NCBI GenBank assembly: GCA_016125555.1
Contig: WGLN01000011.1
Span: 372,001-436,000, forward strand
From: Porphyrobacter sp.
Lineage (GTDB): Bacteria; Pseudomonadota; Alphaproteobacteria; Sphingomonadales; Sphingomonadaceae
Reading direction: 5' to 3'
Length of the DNA stretch: 64,000 nt
The first letter of the stretch is position 1, and the number at the start of each line of letters is the position of its first letter. The position numbers were made by a program, and so were the translations under genes. Shown here one piece after another: positions 44,416-53,230 of the stretch. The notes under the pieces are model-generated. The model worked only from the letters and a program-made list of their open reading frames with translations. It did not search any database and was not told where the DNA came from.

Positions 44416-44678
44416 GCTTCCGGCACGCCCGCCCTGATCGCCACCGCGTGCACCCGCTGTCCGACGATATCGCCCAGCGCCGCGATCACTGCGCGCTGGC
44501 GGGCGAGGCGGTTCATGTCGGTGAAGGCGGCGGCCTCGATCACGACGGTGAAATGCGATTCGCCCGAACCGTCGTCGCCCGCGTGCCCGTGATGCCGGGC
44601 GCTGTCGTTGATGATTTCGAGGCGGGTCGGCGCGAAGGCCTCGGTCAGGCGCTGGTGCATTTCCTCGGCGACACTCAT
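44412..44678 (-). CDS. bolA: BolA-family protein
   Basis: This 88-residue protein begins MSVAEEMHQRLTEAFAPTRLE and contains DSARHHGHAGDDGSGESHFTVV, the BolA helix-turn region with the conserved His, followed by GDIVGQRVHAVAIRAG. BolA proteins bind monothiol glutaredoxins through a [2Fe-2S] cluster and affect iron and envelope regulation. The gene is divergent from the J-domain gene with 79 bases between, a neighbourhood (bolA, J-domain, cobS) common in alphaproteobacteria. It overlaps the NUDIX gene by four bases. Confidence 0.93.
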   Translation of the reverse strand: MSVAEEMHQRLTEAFAPTRLEIINDSARHHGHAGDDGSGESHFTVVIEAAAFTDMNRLARQRAVIAALGDIVGQRVHAVAIRAGVPEA

Positions 44679-44757
44679 CGGCACTTTCCTTCTTTGCAAC
44701 GCGGCGGGGGCGATCAAGACTTGGAACTTGGCCCCCCAATTGCCATTCTTGGACGTC

Positions 44758-45354
44758 ATGCCTTCACCACGATTTCACGGCCGCGTCGAGGCCTCGGGGC
44801 GCCAATGCGAAGCGCCGGGCTGCCGCGAGGCGGGCGAATTCCGCGCGCCCGGCACCCGCCCGCACGGGTTCGATGGGCCGGGCGAGTGGCGCTGGTTCTG
44901 CCTCGATCACGTGCGCGAATTCAACGCCGGCTACGACTGGTTCGAGGGCATGAGCGCCGAGGAGATCCTCGACGCCCAGTCCCCGGTCGCAGGGTGGCGC
45001 CCCGGCGGGCGGAGCGCCTTCCGGCCCGACACCCATGTCGACGGGATGCCGCGCTGGGCCGACTATGCCGACCCGCTCGACGCGATCTCCGCGCGCGCCG
45101 CCGGCATTCGCAGCCGTGCCGAGCGCGAGGCGAAGATGAGCATGGCGGGCCGCTTCAGCCGCGAGGAGGCGCAGGCGCTCGAGACGATGGGCCTCGGGTC
45201 GGACACCGACCGCACCCGGTTGCGGCGCCGCTATTCCGAACTGGTGCGCCGCTACCACCCCGACCGCAACGGCGGCGATCGCAAGCACGAGGCGCGCCTC
45301 AATCAGGTGGTCGAGGCCTACCAGCTGCTCAGGAAAAGCGCCGCCTTTGCCTGA
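44758..45354 (+). CDS. Zinc-finger-like protein with C-terminal J-domain
   Basis: These 198 residues from ATG 44758 (MPSPRFHGRVE) have an N-terminal Cys/His cluster (CEAPGCREAG and FCLDHVREFN), which probably binds zinc. A linker follows, and a C-terminal J-domain carries the HPD motif in RRYHPDRNGGD and ends EAYQLLRKSAAF. It is a co-chaperone candidate that would stimulate an Hsp70. In many alphaproteobacteria this gene lies next to cobS and cobT; here cobS is 3.7 kb further on. Its TGA stop abuts the convergent AHSA1 gene's stop in TGATCA, with no spacer. Confidence 0.9.
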   Translation: MPSPRFHGRVEASGRQCEAPGCREAGEFRAPGTRPHGFDGPGEWRWFCLDHVREFNAGYDWFEGMSAEEILDAQSPVAGWRPGGRSAFRPDTHVDGMPRWADYADPLDAISARAAGIRSRAEREAKMSMAGRFSREEAQALETMGLGSDTDRTRLRRRYSELVRRYHPDRNGGDRKHEARLNQVVEAYQLLRKSAAFA

Positions 45355-45795
45355 TCAGCCGGCTTCGCACAGCGCCGCAAGCTGCGCGGCGGCGGCCTCC
45401 CAGCCCTGGATGAAGCCCATTGCTTCGTGCTGTGCGCGGGTCTCGTCCGACCAGTGCCGCGCGCGGGCGGTGTAGCGGGTGCCGTCACCTTCGGGTTCGA
45501 CTTCCCAGATGCCGATCATGAACGGGCCGGAGGGTTGCAGATCGCTGGTGACAGCATCGGTAACCGCGAACATCCGGCCTTCCTCCCACGCGAGGAAAAT
45601 GCCTTCTTGCGGCATTTCCTCGCCATTGGGCCCATACATCACCATCGCGCTGCGTCCGCCGGGCTTGCGGTCGTGTTCGACCACTTCGGCGCGCCACGGC
45701 TTGGGGCACCACCATTCGTTCATCCGGTTGACGAGGATGTCCCACACCCTGGCGGGCGGCGCATCGATGAAGCGGGTGACGGACAATTCGTTCAT
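45355..45795 (-). CDS. SRPBCC/AHSA1-domain protein
   Basis: This 146-residue START-like protein shows RFIDAPPARVWDILV at the N-terminus, then MNEWWCPKPWRAEVVEHD and ARHWSDETRAQHEAMGF, matching AHSA1-type ligand-binding proteins. Such proteins bind hydrophobic ligands or act in stress adaptation; no catalytic residue can be named. It is the last gene of a four-gene unit (VOC-GST-PhnB-like-AHSA1), overlapping the preceding gene by four bases, and is convergent with the J-domain gene. Confidence 0.88.
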   Translation of the reverse strand: MNELSVTRFIDAPPARVWDILVNRMNEWWCPKPWRAEVVEHDRKPGGRSAMVMYGPNGEEMPQEGIFLAWEEGRMFAVTDAVTSDLQPSGPFMIGIWEVEPEGDGTRYTARARHWSDETRAQHEAMGFIQGWEAAAAQLAALCEAG

Positions 45796-46277
45796 GGCGT
45801 GTCTCCGGCAATCGCTGCAGCGATCGCGGCATGGTCGAGCTTTTGCATGGTCATCATCGCGCCGAAGGCCCGCCGGGCGACCTCGCCGCCTTCGGTCAGC
45901 GCCTCGGTGAGAATGCGCGGGGTGATCTGCCAGTTGACGCCCCACTGGTCCTTGCACCACCCGCAGGCGCTTTCCGCGCCGCCATTGCCGACGATGGCGT
46001 TCCAGTAGCGGTCGGTCTCCTCCTGCGTCTCGGTGGCGATCTGGAACGAGAACGCCTCGGTGTGCGGGAAGATCGGTCCGCCGTTGAGCCCGATGCAGGG
46101 GGTGCCGCAGACGGTGAAGTGCACCACCATGACATCCCCCGCCTTGTTGCCGGGATTGTCCATCGGCGAGCGGACCACCGCGCCGACTTCGCTGTCGGGG
46201 AAGACGCTGGCGTAGAAGCGCGCGGCCTCCTCGGCCTCGCGGTCGAACCAGATGCAGATCGTGTTCTTGGCGGTCAT
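45792..46277 (-). CDS. PhnB-like VOC-superfamily protein
   Basis: These 161 residues have the 3-demethylubiquinone methyltransferase-like VOC fold: ICIWFDREAEEAARFYASVF at the start and ACGWCKDQWGVNWQITPRIL. Members of this family (PhnB-like) have no proven methyltransferase activity; the fold suggests metal-dependent isomerase or resistance-type chemistry. Cys-rich segments (VCGTPCIGLNGG, CGWCKD) are unusual but seen in relatives. It overlaps GST upstream and AHSA1 downstream as ATGA, so the three genes are translationally coupled. Confidence 0.88.
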   Translation of the reverse strand: MTAKNTICIWFDREAEEAARFYASVFPDSEVGAVVRSPMDNPGNKAGDVMVVHFTVCGTPCIGLNGGPIFPHTEAFSFQIATETQEETDRYWNAIVGNGGAESACGWCKDQWGVNWQITPRILTEALTEGGEVARRAFGAMMTMQKLDHAAIAAAIAGDTP

Positions 46278-46900
46278 TGGCCGCCTGCCGCAATCAGCTT
46301 TGCATCGACGGCGTTGGCCTCGGTGTAGGCGGGGCGCTGGGTGATGCGTTCGACATAGGCGCTGAAGGAGGGGCGTTCGGGGATCGAGCCGAAGCGCAGG
46401 CCCCAGACGAACTGGCTGCCCACATAGGTGTCGGCCATGGTGAAGCGGCTGCCGGCGGCGAAATCATTCGCCGAGAGCCACTGGTCGATCGCATCGAGCG
46501 CGAGGTCGAGGCTGCCGAAGCCCGCCATGCCGGTCTTGCCCTCGGGCACCTGCCAGCCCATCGCCTTGCCGACGACCGCCTGTTCGAGCGGCCCGGCGGC
46601 GAAGAACAGCCAGCGGAAATAGGCGGCGCGCTCATGCGCATCGGGCAGCAGGCCTTTGTCGGGGTGGGTTTCGGCGAGGTAGTGGTTGATCGCCGCCGCC
46701 TCGGTGATGACGTGATCATGGCCGCCGTGATGATGGACGAGCGCGGGGACCTTGTTCATCGGGTTGATGGTCTTGAAGCTTTCCGGACGCGTCGCCCAGT
46801 CCATGACGACGTGCTCGTAATCCGCGGCCGCCTCGTGCAGCGCCCAGCGCGAAATCTGCCCGCGGCTCATGGCCACGGTGTAGAAGGTGAATTCGGCCAT
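46274..46900 (-). CDS. Glutathione S-transferase family protein
   Basis: These 208 residues from ATG 46900 (MAEFTFYTVAM) have an N-terminal thioredoxin-like domain with NPMNKVPALVHHHGG and the cis-Pro and acidic region (ITEAAAINHYLAE). A helical C-terminal domain shows SRFTMADTYVG. The Ser in AMSRGQIS is a possible glutathione-activating residue. It would conjugate glutathione to electrophiles in the cytoplasm. It lies between a VOC/glyoxalase gene and a PhnB-like VOC gene, which supports a role in detoxification. Confidence 0.9.
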   Translation of the reverse strand: MAEFTFYTVAMSRGQISRWALHEAAADYEHVVMDWATRPESFKTINPMNKVPALVHHHGGHDHVITEAAAINHYLAETHPDKGLLPDAHERAAYFRWLFFAAGPLEQAVVGKAMGWQVPEGKTGMAGFGSLDLALDAIDQWLSANDFAAGSRFTMADTYVGSQFVWGLRFGSIPERPSFSAYVERITQRPAYTEANAVDAKLIAAGGQ

Positions 46901-46953
46901 CGTCTTTCTCCGGTCCAGGGCGCAACGGCGCCTCATTGCGATGGGGCAGGGCG

Positions 46954-47385
46954 TCAGCCGACCAATTCAGTGGGCGCTTCGGCCGTCGCCATCGCCGGGT
47001 CCATCCACATCGGCTCCCAGATGTGCCCGTCCGGGTCCTCGAAGCTGCGACCGTACATCACGCCGAAATCCTGGATCGGGTTCGGGTCGGCGGTCCCGCC
47101 GGCCGCCGCGGCAGCCTCGGTGACGGCATCCACGCCTTCGCGGCTGTCGATGCCGACACACAGCATTACCTGCGCCTGGGCATGGGCATCGACGATCGGC
47201 TTGCCGGTGAAGCTTGCCCATTTCTCGTGGGTGAGCAGCATCACGACGATGTTCTCGGACCATTGCATCGCGGCAGCGGTGTCGTCGGTGAAGCGCGGTT
47301 CGTTGGTGAAGCCCACGGCCTCGTAGAAGCGCATCGCGCGGGCCAGGTCGGTAACCGGCAGGTTGACAAAAATCATCTTGGACAC
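46954..47385 (-). CDS. VOC-superfamily protein (glyoxalase/extradiol-like)
   Basis: These 143 residues from GTG 47385 follow an AGGAGGAG ribosome site. The fold has KMIFVNLPVTDLARAMRFYE, ENIVVMLLTHEKW, and the C-terminal metal-ligand region SFEDPDGHIWEPMWMD. A metal site (His/Glu) is plausible but the substrate is not predicted. It leads the VOC-GST-PhnB-AHSA1 unit and is divergent from the HxlR regulator, with the GTT-N9-AAC sites in the short spacer region. Confidence 0.87.
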   Translation of the reverse strand: MSKMIFVNLPVTDLARAMRFYEAVGFTNEPRFTDDTAAAMQWSENIVVMLLTHEKWASFTGKPIVDAHAQAQVMLCVGIDSREGVDAVTEAAAAAGGTADPNPIQDFGVMYGRSFEDPDGHIWEPMWMDPAMATAEAPTELVG

Positions 47386-47444
47386 GGGTTTTCTCCTCCT
47401 CACGGGTTGCTGTGCGACTCGGCTTGCAAGTGATGCGCGTTGCA

Positions 47445-47480
47445 GTTTACAAAAGCAACCGTGAAGTTACCAAAAGAAAC
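47445..47480. promoter_or_regulatory. Candidate operator, two GTT-N9-AAC sites
   Basis: GTTTACAAAAGCAAC (47445-47459) and GTTACCAAAAGAAAC (47466-47480) share GTT-N9-AAC ends and an ACAAAAG/CCAAAAG core. Their centres are 21 bases apart, two DNA turns. They lie at the start of the HxlR regulator gene, next to the divergent VOC gene, where such a dimeric winged-helix protein would autoregulate. The pattern is inferred, not matched to a known motif. Confidence 0.55.
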
Positions 47481-48138
47481 CAAAATTCATGGTCGCTGGT
47501 ATGACGACGCCTGCGGCACCGCCTTTGCGCTCGAACTGGTCGGGGAACGCTGGAGCTTGCTCGTGATGCGCGAGCTTATGCTCGGACCGCGACGCTTTTC
47601 GGACCTGCGCGCCAGCTTGCCCGGAATCAGCGCCAAGGTGCTGACCGAACGGCTCGCCGGGCTCGAGGCGAGCGGCGTGGTGCTGCGTGAAACCCTGCCG
47701 CCGCCGGCAGCGGTTCAGGTCTATGGTCTGACCGAGTGGGGTTACCGCGCCGAGCCGATCATGCAGGAACTGGGGCGCTGGGCGGCGGCCTCACCGCTGC
47801 ACGATCCCGGCCTGCCACTCTCCTCGGTCTCTTTCATGCTGTCGCTGCGCACCATGCTCGACACCGCGCGCGCCGATGGAGGCAGCGCGGCGGCAGGGTT
47901 CGGGATCGGCGAGGACACCTTCATCGCGCGGCTGGCGAACGGCGAGATGCCGGTGCGGCGCGAATCCATCGACAAAGTCGACTTCGCCTTTCTCGCCCGC
48001 GATGCGCAGGTGTTGGTGGCATTGTTCTACGGCAAGGTCGACCCGGCCACGCTCGAGGCGGCAGGTGCGCTCGAAATCCGCGGCGATCGCGCCGCTGCGT
48101 TCGCGTTCGTCACGCTGTTCGCGCTGCCTTCCGGCTAG
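47461..48138 (+). CDS. HxlR-family transcriptional regulator with C-terminal extension
   Basis: This protein has 225 residues from GTG 47461; a TTG at 47440 would add seven. The winged-helix domain is clear: DDACGTAFALELVGERWSLL, RFSDLRASLPGISAKVLTERL, and a wing with VQVYGLTEWG. A further ~100 residues form a C-terminal domain resembling a SCP2/sterol-carrier-like module (residues ~125-225). HxlR proteins are dimeric and often respond to electrophiles or redox. It is divergent from VOC-GST-VOC-AHSA1 and most likely controls it through the repeated sites at 47445-47480. The stop shares CTAG with the DUF2236 gene. Confidence 0.9.
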   Translation: MKLPKETKIHGRWYDDACGTAFALELVGERWSLLVMRELMLGPRRFSDLRASLPGISAKVLTERLAGLEASGVVLRETLPPPAAVQVYGLTEWGYRAEPIMQELGRWAAASPLHDPGLPLSSVSFMLSLRTMLDTARADGGSAAAGFGIGEDTFIARLANGEMPVRRESIDKVDFAFLARDAQVLVALFYGKVDPATLEAAGALEIRGDRAAAFAFVTLFALPSG

Positions 48139-48974
48139 GTCTGGCGGAACGCCCAGCGCAGCGTGCGGCCCATCCCCCAGGTCGCCGCACGTGCCGGAAG
48201 CGCGGTCAGCACCGGGCGCTGGAGGCTCAGCATCGCCCGTGCCCAGCCGGGTAGCATCGCGACCGCATCGGCGGTGATCATCGTCTGCACGCTGCGCGGC
48301 GTGCCTTGCGGGCGTTGGCTCAGCACCAGCTGCGCGACCTCGCGCGCTTCGGGCGAGGTCGCAAGATCGTGGCGCAACATCCTGAAGATGCGCTCGGCCT
48401 CGGCGCGGGTCTCGGGCACCGGGTCGGCGCCGAGCATCCGCGCGATGACCGCGAACTGGCGGTAATATTCGTCCTGCTCGGCTCCCGGCATCCCGGGCCG
48501 CACATGGCGCAGGTAGCCCGCGAGGAAGCTCTGCGCCTCGGTCACGTGGACCCAGGCGAGCGTCCTCGGATCGGTCGCGGTGTAGGGCGTGTCATCCGGC
48601 AGGGTGCCGCCGACCTTGGCGTGGATGCGGTTGACGCGGGCGATAGCCTTCAGCGCATCGTCGCGGTGGCCGAAGCTGGTCACCGCGATGAAGCGCGCCG
48701 TGCGCCGCAGCCGCCCGTGCATGTCCTCGCGGAAATTGGAATGGTCGAGCACCCCCTGCAAGGCCGCCGGGTAAAGCATCTGGAGCAGCAGCGCGCGCAC
48801 GCCGCCGGTCATCATCCCGACGATATCGGCGTGCACCAGCCGGATCGGGGTGTCGCGTTCGAACAGCGCCTCGTCCGAGGGCGGGGTGGGCTGCTGGCCC
48901 TTGGCGGTGTCGTGGAACACCCCGCGCACCTGGCCGACCAGCTTCATGCGCAGCGATTCGACGGGGTCGGCCAT
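48135..48974 (-). CDS. DUF2236-family (MpaB-like) oxygenase homologue
   Basis: These 279 residues from ATG 48974 ([11 protein letters not shown]) show the family pattern [40 protein letters not shown], and [21 protein letters not shown]2236 contains MpaB and the latex-clearing protein LcpK, which bind haem b; the H in RIHAKVGG and in WVHVTEAQ could serve as ligands. No signal peptide is seen with this start. An ATG at 49040 would add 22 residues. The role is unknown; it may oxidise a hydrophobic substrate. It is divergent from cobS. Confidence 0.8.
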   Translation of the reverse strand: MADPVESLRMKLVGQVRGVFHDTAKGQQPTPPSDEALFERDTPIRLVHADIVGMMTGGVRALLLQMLYPAALQGVLDHSNFREDMHGRLRRTARFIAVTSFGHRDDALKAIARVNRIHAKVGGTLPDDTPYTATDPRTLAWVHVTEAQSFLAGYLRHVRPGMPGAEQDEYYRQFAVIARMLGADPVPETRAEAERIFRMLRHDLATSPEAREVAQLVLSQRPQGTPRSVQTMITADAVAMLPGWARAMLSLQRPVLTALPARAATWGMGRTLRWAFRQT

Positions 48975-49082
48975 GCCCGCGAATATAGGGATGCGGGTGC
49001 GATTAAGGAAACGAACTCGCCAAAAATGCCAGCAAAGCACCGCTTGCAGCCTCGGCCCATGCGTTCTAACCGTCCCGGCGCA

Positions 49083-50072
49083 ATGACCTCATCCTCCCGC
49101 TCCACCGTCGCCGGCGACAACGCCATGCCCACCCAGCCCGACACCACGGTCGACGTCCGCGAGATGTTCGGCATCGATGTCGACTGGCAGGTGCCCGCCT
49201 TCACCCAGAAGGACGAGCACGTGCCTGAGATCGACGATGCCTATGTGTTCGATCCGGACACCACGCTGGCGATCCTTGCAGGCTTCGCGCACAACCGCCG
49301 GGTGATGGTGCAGGGCTATCACGGCACCGGCAAGTCGACCCACATCGAACAGGTCGCAGCCCGCCTCAACTGGCCGAGCGTGCGCGTCAATCTCGATGCG
49401 CATATCAGCCGCATCGACCTCGTCGGGCGCGACGCCATCGTGCTCAAGGACGGGTTGCAGGTCACCGAGTTCAAGGAAGGCATCCTTCCCTGGGCGCTCC
49501 AGCACCCGGTGGCGCTGACCTTCGACGAATACGATGCCGGCCGGCCGGACGTGATGTTCGTGATCCAGCGTGTGCTCGAGTTCGACGGTCGCCTGACCCT
49601 GCTCGATCAGAACCGCGTCATCACGCCCAACCCGTGGTTCCGCCTGTTCGCGACGACCAACACTGTCGGCCTCGGCGATACCTCGGGCCTCTATCACGGC
49701 ACGCAGGCGATCAACCAGGCGCAGATGGACCGCTGGAACATCGTCGTGGCGCTCAACTACCTTGCGGCGGACGTCGAACAGCAGATCGTCAAGTCCAAGA
49801 CCCCCGAGGCCGACGACAAGCTCATCGCCGACATGGTCAAGGTTGCCGAACTGACCCGGCAGGGCTTCATCAACGGCGACATCTCGACCGTGATGAGCCC
49901 GCGCACCGTCATCACCTGGGCGCAGAACGCCGCGATCTTCGGCTCGACCGGCTTCGCCTTCCGCCTCTCCTTCCTCAACAAGTGCGACGAGGCGGAGCGC
50001 ACGCTGGTGGCCGAATACTACCAGCGCGTGTTCGGCGAGGACCTGCCCGAAGGGGCGGCGAAGAAGCGCTGA
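49083..50072 (+). CDS. cobS: Cobaltochelatase subunit CobS (AAA+ ATPase)
   Basis: CobS and CobT form the AAA+ part of the aerobic cobaltochelatase CobNST. The 329 residues have Walker A ([12 protein letters not shown]), Walker B ([11 protein letters not shown]), a sensor region ([17 protein letters not shown]) and a C-terminal lid ([13 protein letters not shown]), closely matching the family. The usual length is about 330. The start at 49083 is uncertain; ATG 49125 is another choice. CobT normally follows directly, but here the next plus-strand gene is a penicillin-binding protein, so the partner is not in this window. Many sphingomonads keep CobS homologues without a complete B12 pathway, so the substrate may differ. 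Confidence 0.92.
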   Translation: MTSSSRSTVAGDNAMPTQPDTTVDVREMFGIDVDWQVPAFTQKDEHVPEIDDAYVFDPDTTLAILAGFAHNRRVMVQGYHGTGKSTHIEQVAARLNWPSVRVNLDAHISRIDLVGRDAIVLKDGLQVTEFKEGILPWALQHPVALTFDEYDAGRPDVMFVIQRVLEFDGRLTLLDQNRVITPNPWFRLFATTNTVGLGDTSGLYHGTQAINQAQMDRWNIVVALNYLAADVEQQIVKSKTPEADDKLIADMVKVAELTRQGFINGDISTVMSPRTVITWAQNAAIFGSTGFAFRLSFLNKCDEAERTLVAEYYQRVFGEDLPEGAAKKR

Positions 50073-50121
50073 GCCAAGCGACTTGCCCCATGGTGTTCTA
50101 GGCTGGTAACACAGCAGGACC

Positions 50122-52302
50122 ATGGCGTTCTTCGACCGATTCTGGAAAGGCTCGCGCTCCGGTTCTCCGGAGGGGGCAGGCACGCCTGCCGGGTTCTACC
50201 CGCTCTACGAATCGATGCGCCCCCTCGACGAGGACGAGGACGACCTCCCTGCGCGGCCGCGCCCTTCGGCCACGCCCGATTTCGATGCCTGGGATGCCAA
50301 GCTGGCGGGGATCGACGAGGCGCTCGAGGTCGAGGAGAAGCGCCGCCTCAGGTGGTGGCAGCGCGACTACTGGCGACAGCGCGGCAAGCTGTGGTGGACG
50401 GGGCGCGGCATCCTCGCAGCGCTGGCAATGTTCGCGGTGCTGGTCGGCTGGCTGGCGGTCACCGCGCCGCTTTCGAAGAGCCTCGAACCCATCGCGCCGC
50501 CGCAGGTCACGCTGCTCGCCAGCGACGGCACGCCGATCGCGCGGCAGGGGGCGATCGTCGAGGCGCCGGTCAAGCTTTCCGAACTGCCGCCCCACGTGGC
50601 GCAGGCCTTCATCGCGATCGAGGACCGGCGGTTCTATTCGCACTGGGGCGTCGATCCGCGCGGCATCGCCCGCGCCGCGCTGACCGGCGTGGGCGGGGGC
50701 AGCACGATCACGCAGCAGCTCGCCAAGTTCACCTTCCTCACCCCCGAGCAGAGCCTTTCGCGCAAGGCACGCGAGGCGCTGATCGCCTTCTGGCTGGAGT
50801 TCTGGCTGACCAAGGACGAGATCCTCGAACGCTATCTGTCGAACGCCTATTTCGGCGACAATCAATATGGGCTGCGCGCCGCGAGCCTGCACTATTTCTA
50901 CCGCCAGCCCGAGAACCTGAAGCCCGAGCAGGCGGCGATGCTCGCCGGGCTGCTTCAGGCGCCGTCGCGCTATGCGCCGACCAAGCACTATGACCGCGCC
51001 AAGGCGCGCATGGACCTGGTGATCGGGGCGATGGTCGAGGAGGGCTACCTGACCCGCGCGCAAGCCCGCGCGCTGCCCGACCCGCGGCTCGACGTGCGGC
51101 TGCGCGACGACGACGTTCCGACCGGCACCTACTTCGCGGACTGGGCCTTGCCGCAGGCGCGCGAGGGGCTGGAGGCGAGCTATTCCCGGCAGGTGATCAC
51201 CACCACGCTCGATTCGCGGCTCCAGTCGCTGGCCGGCAGGGTGGTCGCGCGGGCGCCGCTCGGCAGCGCGCAGGTGGCGCTGGTGGCGATGCGCAGGAAC
51301 GGCGAGGTGGTGGCGATGGTGGGCGGGCGCGACTATGCCAAGTCGCCTTTCAACCGCGTCACCCAGGCCCGTCGCCAGCCGGGATCGACGTTCAAGACCT
51401 TCGTCTATCTCACCGCGCTCGAGAACGGGTGGGAGCCGGACGACACCATCCCCAACACCGAAATCACCCAGGGCAGCTACCGTCCCAAGAATGCCGCCGG
51501 ACGCTATTCCGACCAGATCACGCTTGAGGATGCCTTCGCCCGGTCGAGCAATGTCGCCGCGGTGCGGCTGTTCCAGGCGGTGGGCAGCGAGAAGGTGATC
51601 CGCACCGCGCGCAAGCTCGGCATCACCGCGCCCATGACCGAAGGCGACCCGAGCCTCGCGCTCGGCACCTCGGCGATGACGCTGATGGAGCTGACCGCCG
51701 CCTATGCCGGGATCGCCGCCAATGATTTCCCGGTCGAACCGCACCCCTTCCCGCGCGGTGAACAGAGCTGGTGGGAATGGCTGACCACGCCTTCCGACAG
51801 CTTTTCCGGGCGCACTCACGAGGATATCGAGACCATGCTGCGCGCCGCGATCAATCGCGGGACGGGGCGCAACGCGGTGCTGCCGATCGCCAATTATGGC
51901 AAGACCGGCACCACGCAGGATTACCGCGATGCGCTGTTCGTGGGCTACGCGGGCGATCTCGTGGTGGGGGTATGGGTCGGCAAGGACGACAACACGCCCA
52001 TGAAGGGGGTCACCGGCGGCAGCACCCCGGCGCGCATCTGGCGCGATTTCATGCGCGGCGCATTGAAGCTCGAATCCGCACCGGCAGCGCGGCCGTCCGC
52101 CTCCCCTGACCCCGAAGGACCGGTCCAGCCGCTCGACATCGAGGAAGGCGCGGCGATCCCGGTCGGGCAGAACGGCGCGAGCCTGCGCATCGACGGCGGC
52201 GGCGTCACGCTTTCGCCGGACGGCGTGCCGGTCGAGGTCCGGATCGGCGAGGACGGCCTCGTCGTCCAGCCCGCGCCTTCGCCGAGCGCCAGTCCGCCCT
52301 AG
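50122..52302 (+). CDS. Class A penicillin-binding protein (PBP1-type)
   Basis: These 726 residues build and crosslink peptidoglycan. An acidic cytoplasmic tail of ~90 residues precedes one transmembrane helix (about 93-115). A GT51 glycosyltransferase domain follows with the catalytic Glu in IEDRRFYSHWG and GGSTITQQLAK. The transpeptidase has SxxK in GSTFKTF, SxN in SSNVAAV and KTG in YGKTGTT. The C-terminus is a Pro/Ser-rich tail (APSPSASPP). All catalytic residues are intact. It lies 49 bases after cobS on the same strand and is convergent with a thioesterase gene that shares its CTAG stop. Confidence 0.95.
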   Translation: MAFFDRFWKGSRSGSPEGAGTPAGFYPLYESMRPLDEDEDDLPARPRPSATPDFDAWDAKLAGIDEALEVEEKRRLRWWQRDYWRQRGKLWWTGRGILAALAMFAVLVGWLAVTAPLSKSLEPIAPPQVTLLASDGTPIARQGAIVEAPVKLSELPPHVAQAFIAIEDRRFYSHWGVDPRGIARAALTGVGGGSTITQQLAKFTFLTPEQSLSRKAREALIAFWLEFWLTKDEILERYLSNAYFGDNQYGLRAASLHYFYRQPENLKPEQAAMLAGLLQAPSRYAPTKHYDRAKARMDLVIGAMVEEGYLTRAQARALPDPRLDVRLRDDDVPTGTYFADWALPQAREGLEASYSRQVITTTLDSRLQSLAGRVVARAPLGSAQVALVAMRRNGEVVAMVGGRDYAKSPFNRVTQARRQPGSTFKTFVYLTALENGWEPDDTIPNTEITQGSYRPKNAAGRYSDQITLEDAFARSSNVAAVRLFQAVGSEKVIRTARKLGITAPMTEGDPSLALGTSAMTLMELTAAYAGIAANDFPVEPHPFPRGEQSWWEWLTTPSDSFSGRTHEDIETMLRAAINRGTGRNAVLPIANYGKTGTTQDYRDALFVGYAGDLVVGVWVGKDDNTPMKGVTGGSTPARIWRDFMRGALKLESAPAARPSASPDPEGPVQPLDIEEGAAIPVGQNGASLRIDGGGVTLSPDGVPVEVRIGEDGLVVQPAPSPSASPP

Positions 52303-52700
52303 CGGCCCTCGTCCATCAGGATGTTCATCACCGCGCTGGCGATCGGGCGGCTGCGGTCGTCCTGCCATGCCTCGACCGCGACATTGGCGTTGCGCCGCCC
52401 GAGGCGGGTGATCCGCCCCACCGCAAAGCTCGGGCGCGACTTGCCCGCGGCGAGGTATTGCACGGTGATGTTGATCGGCTTGAGCTGAGGATCGCGTCCC
52501 GCCGCGAGCAGCGCGGTGCGCAGCGCGGCATAGCCCGCCGCTTCGAGCAGTCCCGCGGTCGCGCCGCCGTGATAATGCGCCGGGCGCCCCTCCACCGTCG
52601 GCCCGAAATCGACCGTCAGCAACGGCATGCCGCCGTCCTCGCCGCACTGGCTGACGCCGAGCGAGCGGGCATAGGCGGGCAGTTCGAGCGGCTCAGTCAT
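52299..52700 (-). CDS. PaaI-like hotdog thioesterase
   Basis: This 133-residue single hotdog protein has HYHGGATAGLLEAAGYAAL with the catalytic-type helix, followed by INITVQYLAAGKSRPSF and VAVEAWQDD. It should act on small acyl-CoAs, perhaps aromatic ones, but the substrate is not known. Its start overlaps the end of the second thioesterase gene upstream (eight bases), so the pair is co-translated. It ends the long minus-strand group beginning at pyrE and shares a CTAG stop with the PBP gene. Confidence 0.88.
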   Translation of the reverse strand: MTEPLELPAYARSLGVSQCGEDGGMPLLTVDFGPTVEGRPAHYHGGATAGLLEAAGYAALRTALLAAGRDPQLKPINITVQYLAAGKSRPSFAVGRITRLGRRNANVAVEAWQDDRSRPIASAVMNILMDEGR

Positions 52701-53187
52701 CGCCGCCTCCGCCGCGCAGCGCCGGGTTCGCCTTGCGCGGATCGGCGGCGATGGTCATGAACACGCCCGCGACATGGGCGACCGGGTCCTCCGGGTCGCC
52801 GTCATGCGCGATGCCGCGCACGAAGGCAGCGGAACGCGTGCGGCGATAGCATTCGACCCTGCCGCGAACGCTCGCCCGTTCGCGCGCCGGGCGCTGGTAA
52901 TCGACCCTGAGGTCGAGCGTCGCGACGGGATTGAAGCTGCCGCTCGCCTGCCAGATCGCCATGCCACTCGCCATGTCCATCAGGCTGATGATCGGGCCGG
53001 AGGCGAGCACCGGGCGGCTCGCATCGCCGAGCAGGTCCTCGCGCCACGGCAATTCGAGTTCGACCCAGTTCTCGCCCTGATCGGCAAACCTGAGGCCGAG
53101 CCAGCCGGTATGGCCGTGGCGGAAGAACCACTTCGAGGCTTCGCGCGCGTCGAACCGGGCAGGGGGGGTGTTCATGGGCGTGGCCAT
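52693..53187 (-). CDS. Second PaaI/YbgC-like hotdog thioesterase
   Basis: These 164 residues (ATG 53187; ATG 53175 also possible) contain a hotdog fold with PIISLMDMASGMAIWQ as the catalytic helix and ATLDLRVDYQRPARERASV in the following strand. A C-terminal Gly/Asp-rich tail is present. Two adjacent hotdog genes of unlike sequence suggest a heteromer or two substrates. It overlaps the next thioesterase by eight bases. Confidence 0.87.
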   Translation of the reverse strand: MATPMNTPPARFDAREASKWFFRHGHTGWLGLRFADQGENWVELELPWREDLLGDASRPVLASGPIISLMDMASGMAIWQASGSFNPVATLDLRVDYQRPARERASVRGRVECYRRTRSAAFVRGIAHDGDPEDPVAHVAGVFMTIAADPRKANPALRGGGGDD

Positions 53188-53230
53188 AGGGGCGGGGGCG
53201 GTCAGCGCGCAATGCCGGAATTGTGAGGGG

